IMG/VR virus record: IMGVR_UViG_3300001838_000086
Span: 1 to 58,154 of that record
Source: a virus
Reading direction: 5' to 3' (one strand)
DNA: 58,154 bases
Made by a program: the position numbers and the translations under genes. Under the pieces are notes generated by a model, which saw only the letters and a list, made by a program, of their open reading frames with translations, had not been told where the DNA came from and did not search any database. Shown here piece after piece: positions 54,474 through 58,154 of this stretch; position 1 is the stretch's first letter, and every line of letters begins with the position of its first letter.

Positions 54474-57400
54474 CTACCAGTCTGTTTTTACTCGTTTTTG
54501 TTTGTTAGAGGTTTTCACATCAGATCCTTTCTTTGGAGTTTTCACTACTCTCTGTGTAGGTCTGGTCTTTACTTCTATACTCTTTCTTCCACTCTTAACA
54601 TTCTTATCCTTATCTGATACCTTTACTTCCAAGTGTTTGGTCTTTATGTATACCTTTAATACAGAGTTAGTAGTATGCTCATGAGGTACATTTGGATCAA
54701 AGTCTTTTATCTTTAGATCGGTTGTGTGTGCTCTAGGCTCATCTAATCTCTTTAAGAATGAGTTTACTAAGTTGTTATGAGGTACATTTGGATCAGTATC
54801 TTTGAAGTGAGCATCTGCTTTGTGTGTCTGTACTACCTTAGCAATATCCAAGTTGACTGTTTGAGTGTATACTACCTTCGCTAGGTCAGTATCCACTGTC
54901 TGAGTGTATACTACTTTTGCTACATCTAGATTGACATTCTGAGTTTTTGTTACTTTTGCAAGATCTGATAGTGTATCATGAGTGTATATTACCTTTGCAA
55001 TATCCAAGTTGGTTGTCTGGTTATAAACTACCTTCGCTAGGTCAGTATCTACTGTTTGCTCATGAGATACGTTGGGCTCTAGATCTTTGAATAGTGTGTC
55101 TGTACTATGAGTGTATACTACTTTTGCAAGGTCTAGGTTAGTACTGTGGTCATGAGGTACATTTGGTTCAGTATCTTTGAATAATGTGTCTGTGCTGTGT
55201 ATCTTAGTTACCTTGGCTAATACCGAGTCTACTGTCTGTTCATGAGATACGTTAGGCTCTAGATCTTTAAAGAGTGTATCTGTACTATGAGTGTATACTA
55301 CCTTAGCAATATCTAGATTGGTACTGTGGTCATGTGGTGTATTTGGCTCAGTATCTTTGAATAACGTGTCTGTACTGTGTACTTTAGTTACTTTTGCAAG
55401 TACTGAACTAGTACTGTGTTCGTATGGTGTATTGGGTTCTAGATCCTTGAATAGTGTATCGGTTGTATGAGTGTATACTACCTTAGCAATATCTAGATTG
55501 GTACTGTGGTCGTGTGCTACATTGGGTTCTAGGTCTTTGAATAATGTATCAGTTGTATGTACCTTAGTTACTTTTGCTAATACTGAATCTGTTTCATGAT
55601 GCCAAATTACCTTTGCTAGATGTAAATCTACTGATTGTGTATATACTACCTTTGCTAGGTCAGAGTTTACAGTATGAGTCTTTGTAACCTTTGCTAGGTC
55701 AGAGTTTACAGTATGAGTCTTTGTAACCTTTGCTAGTGTTGAATCTACAGATTGAGTGTATACTACCTTTGCTAATACTGAATCTACTGTCTGAGTATAT
55801 ACTACCTTAGCAACGTCAGAATCAGTTGACTGTGTCTTTGTTACCTTAGCAAGTACTGAATTGGTAGTTTGAGTCTTGACAATTTCATATGCTATATGTA
55901 TGTCAGATCTATGTGTTTTTCCAGAGAATTTCTGTTTTACTGTATCTGTACTAGATTGTCTGAAATCATCTAATCTCTTGAGTTTAGTATTGGTTGTTAC
56001 ATCTCTAAACTCTCCTAGTTTCTTAACTGCTACATCAGTACTATGAACGTATGGTGCATTTGGATCAGTATCTTTTAGTAATGTATCAGTCTCATGATGC
56101 CAAATCACTATTGCGAGATGTGAATCTACTGATTGAGTGTATACAACCTTTGCAACATTGGAGTTTATTGTTTGAGTGTATACAACCTTTGCAACGTCAG
56201 AATCAGTTGATTGTACTTTAGTTACTTTTGCAAGTACTGAATTGGTGGTATGTGTTCTAGGTTCATCTAATCTCTTTAAGAATGACTCTACTGATTGTAT
56301 CTTAGTTACCTTAGCAAGTGTCGAATCTACTGTCTGCTCATGAGATACATTTGGTTCTAGGTCTTTGAATAGTGTATCAGTAGAGTGTATCTTTGTAACC
56401 TTTGCTAGTGTGGAATCCACTGTCTGAATCTTTACATTATCTAATTTCTTTAATAATGAGTTGATTAGATGTATATGAGGTGCGTTTGGATCAGTATCTT
56501 TGAATAATACATCAGTTGCATGAGTTCTAAATTCTCCTAATTTCTTAACTCCAGTGTCTACTTTGTGAGTCTTTGTAACCTTTGCAAGTACAGAACTTAC
56601 TGTTTGAGTCTTAGGTATATCTAGAGTCTTCTTTAGTGAGTTTGTAGTATGCTGTCTAACTATGTTTACTTTTCTCTTTAATGTATCAGTCTTGTGTGGT
56701 TTTGGTCTGTGTAATCTAGACTCAGTAATATGTTGTCTTGTTAATCCTAATCTTCTGAGTAGTGAATCTGTAATGTGTTGATATGCTTGAACAGTGTATG
56801 ATTTATTGGTGTAAGATGTTGATGTGTATGAGAAGTCGGACTGTGCAAATGGTTTATATAACCTAGTGTTTGTTGTATGTTTCTTAATTCTTACAATATA
56901 GGTGTTAGTCTTGTTTGTAAGAGTTGTAAATCCTTTAACTCTAGTATTTGTGAAGTGTTTTGTAACTGGTTGGTCTACTGTGTAACTGATTGGAGTGTAT
57001 GATGATGGTGTGTATGAATCAGCTCTTACGGATTTTTGTCTCTGTAACCATGAGTTTACTAGATGTAATTTAACACTAGGTATCTTTGTAACTGTCTGTG
57101 TTGTATGTGTCTTACTAATAATTCTCTTGAAGAATGACTGTGTTCCATGTCCTACAATCTTCAATAATTCTGTGGTGTAAGAAGTCTTAGTGTATGAATC
57201 TCGTCTATATGAGTTAACACCAACTCTTCCTAGTGATTGTAATACTGAACTTGTAGTATGTGATCTTAGTCTAGCTCTGTGAGTAGAGGTTGCATGTGTA
57301 ATAGTTGTTCTTAGGCTCTTTAAGTATGAGTTTACTAGGTGTTTTGTAACTGGTTGGTCTACTGTGTAACTTGTCGGTGTGTATGATAGGCTCTCATATG

Positions 57401-58154
57401 AATTAGATAATACAGTTTTTACCTTAATTCTGAATGTATTTGTAGAGTGTATTGCTTGTTTAGGTACTCGTAATGCACTGTTTACAGTATGAACTCTTGT
57501 GGGTATTGCCTTTAAGAATGAATCTATATAGTGTGTCTTCCTTACAACTTCTACTGCTACGAATGATTTTGTAGTGTATGATTGTGCTGTGAATGAATCC
57601 TCTGGTTCTGTTATTACTGTTTGTGTCTGATGTAATTTTGCTACTGAAGATTTACGATATGTAGATGTTGTGTGAGTTGTTATTGGTTTGCTTAGAACTG
57701 AGTTAGTAGTGTGAGTTGGAATGTCTTCTACAGTGTAAGATTGTATAGTGTATGAGTATTCTGTAAATGAGTTTGAACGTATTCCTAATACACGTTGTAA
57801 TCTAGACTCGGTTGTATGTGTCTTTAATCTTGCTTTGTTGACACTTGTAGTATGTGATCTGACTACGCCCATCTTTGCCAAGTATGTATTTGTATAGTGT
57901 CTTGTAGTTGGTTGGTCTATGGTGTAAGAATCTACAATATATGATGTAGGTGTGAATGAATTAGATAGTGTGGTGGCAGTCTTTAGTTTCCATGTGCTTG
58001 TAGTATGTTGTTTAGTTAGTCTATTTACTAGGAATGATGTTGTTAGTTGTGATTTTACTATCACTCTCTTTAATACAGACTCGGCTACATGTGTTGCTAC
58101 TTTGATTATATCAGTTGTGAATGAGTCTTTATCATAGGAATCTCTGGTGTATGA
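54474..58154 (-). CDS. giant Ser/Thr-rich repeat protein (fibre/adhesin-like), main part; open at the window edge
   Basis: At least 1226 codons in the window, and the frame is open to 58154, continuing into the left window end. Two repeat types are seen. The N-terminal region (about 56.7-58.15 kb) has units of roughly 55-60 residues with SYTPTSYTVDQPVTKH, KSYLKSL and HTTNT. The C-terminal region (54.8-56.7 kb) has 11-13-residue units such as VLAKVTKTHSTDS, DVAKVVYTQTVDS and TLFKDLEPN. The protein ends with a Lys-rich tail (KSGRKSIEVKT, KQKRVKTDW). An annotation starting at a GTG (58064) is not a real start because the frame continues upstream. Role is unknown; gene order and repeats suggest a long variable fibre. 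Confidence 0.7.
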   Translation of the reverse strand, partial: SYTRDSYDKDSFTTDIIKVATHVAESVLKRVIVKSQLTTSFLVNRLTKQHTTSTWKLKTATTLSNSFTPTSYIVDSYTIDQPTTRHYTNTYLAKMGVVRSHTTSVNKARLKTHTTESRLQRVLGIRSNSFTEYSYTIQSYTVEDIPTHTTNSVLSKPITTHTTSTYRKSSVAKLHQTQTVITEPEDSFTAQSYTTKSFVAVEVVRKTHYIDSFLKAIPTRVHTVNSALRVPKQAIHSTNTFRIKVKTVLSNSYESLSYTPTSYTVDQPVTKHLVNSYLKSLRTTITHATSTHRARLRSHTTSSVLQSLGRVGVNSYRRDSYTKTSYTTELLKIVGHGTQSFFKRIISKTHTTQTVTKIPSVKLHLVNSWLQRQKSVRADSYTPSSYTPISYTVDQPVTKHFTNTRVKGFTTLTNKTNTYIVRIKKHTTNTRLYKPFAQSDFSYTSTSYTNKSYTVQAYQHITDSLLRRLGLTRQHITESRLHRPKPHKTDTLKRKVNIVRQHTTNSLKKTLDIPKTQTVSSVLAKVTKTHKVDTGVKKLGEFRTHATDVLFKDTDPNAPHIHLINSLLKKLDNVKIQTVDSTLAKVTKIHSTDTLFKDLEPNVSHEQTVDSTLAKVTKIQSVESFLKRLDEPRTHTTNSVLAKVTKVQSTDSDVAKVVYTQTINSNVAKVVYTQSVDSHLAIVIWHHETDTLLKDTDPNAPYVHSTDVAVKKLGEFRDVTTNTKLKRLDDFRQSSTDTVKQKFSGKTHRSDIHIAYEIVKTQTTNSVLAKVTKTQSTDSDVAKVVYTQTVDSVLAKVVYTQSVDSTLAKVTKTHTVNSDLAKVTKTHTVNSDLAKVVYTQSVDLHLAKVIWHHETDSVLAKVTKVHTTDTLFKDLEPNVAHDHSTNLDIAKVVYTHTTDTLFKDLEPNTPYEHSTSSVLAKVTKVHSTDTLFKDTEPNTPHDHSTNLDIAKVVYTHSTDTLFKDLEPNVSHEQTVDSVLAKVTKIHSTDTLFKDTEPNVPHDHSTNLDLAKVVYTHSTDTLFKDLEPNVSHEQTVDTDLAKVVYNQTTNLDIAKVIYTHDTLSDLAKVTKTQNVNLDVAKVVYTQTVDTDLAKVVYTQTVNLDIAKVVQTHKADAHFKDTDPNVPHNNLVNSFLKRLDEPRAHTTDLKIKDFDPNVPHEHTTNSVLKVYIKTKHLEVKVSDKDKNVKSGRKSIEVKTRPTQRVVKTPKKGSDVKTSNKQKRVKTDW

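Noticed and set aside
1-58154. Integrase, insertion sequences, rRNA genes
   Set aside because: No tyrosine or serine recombinase pattern, transposase or rRNA-like sequence was found, so a temperate or provirus lifestyle has no support here.

Overview
The window looks like the complete genome of a head-tailed (siphovirus-like) virus of a marine ammonia-oxidising archaeon (Nitrosopumilus-type Thaumarchaeota). The evidence is an AT-rich genome with archaeal TATA boxes (TTTATATA-like) about 25 bases ahead of many start codons (leaderless transcripts), archaeal MCM and RadA, many tiny CxxC zinc-ribbon proteins of the style common in these archaea, and an ammonia monooxygenase subunit C gene (amoC) of thaumarchaeal type inside the capsid gene block. 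The two window ends are joined in frame by one repeat-rich gene (right-end codons continue in the left-end codons). I therefore infer a circular, or terminally redundant and circularly permuted, genome of about 58.15 kb that was cut inside that gene.

Layout. 1-19.6 kb, minus strand: tail fibre/baseplate genes, tape measure, frameshifted tail chaperone, tail tube, neck proteins, two small virion proteins, an amoC island, major capsid protein, scaffold, prohead protease and two membrane proteins. 20-22.5 kb: a zinc protein and the portal, which carries an inserted zinc ribbon. 22.5-24.6 kb: small genes, a D12-like adenine methyltransferase, two possible small structured RNAs and a family of ATCAGGT/ACCTGAT palindromes. 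24.6-26.8 kb: a control region with five promoters sharing the element AATCAAACCGA, a GC-rich candidate structured RNA of about 335 nt, and an array of near-identical core-promoter (CCTTTATATACC) repeats. 26.8-36.6 kb, plus strand: an amidoligase/class II glutamine amidotransferase pair, a run of about 20 tightly packed small genes (many zinc ribbons) and a MoxR-type AAA+ ATPase with a VWA/HExxH partner. 36.6-46.3 kb: replication and nucleic-acid genes (HNH protein, MCM, RadA, phosphoesterase, RNase H, a MazG/Nmad1-like protein) with more zinc ribbons on both strands. 46.3-58.15 kb, minus strand: disordered late proteins, terminase large and probable small subunits, a TIM-barrel (TGT/DpdA-like?) protein, a Cas4-like nuclease, a baseplate-like Ig protein, a glycosyltransferase, and the giant Ser/Thr-rich repeat protein.

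How it works together (inference): the plus-strand middle is the early/replication side. MCM and RadA would recruit or replace host functions; no DNA polymerase is visible, so host polymerase is probably used. The minus-strand block is the late virion module. AmoC probably supports host energy metabolism during infection. The 24.6-26.8 kb region is the most unusual part: a virus-specific regulon element, a candidate structured RNA and a promoter array that no gene explains. No integrase, tRNA gene of standard form, CRISPR array or insertion sequence was recognised.
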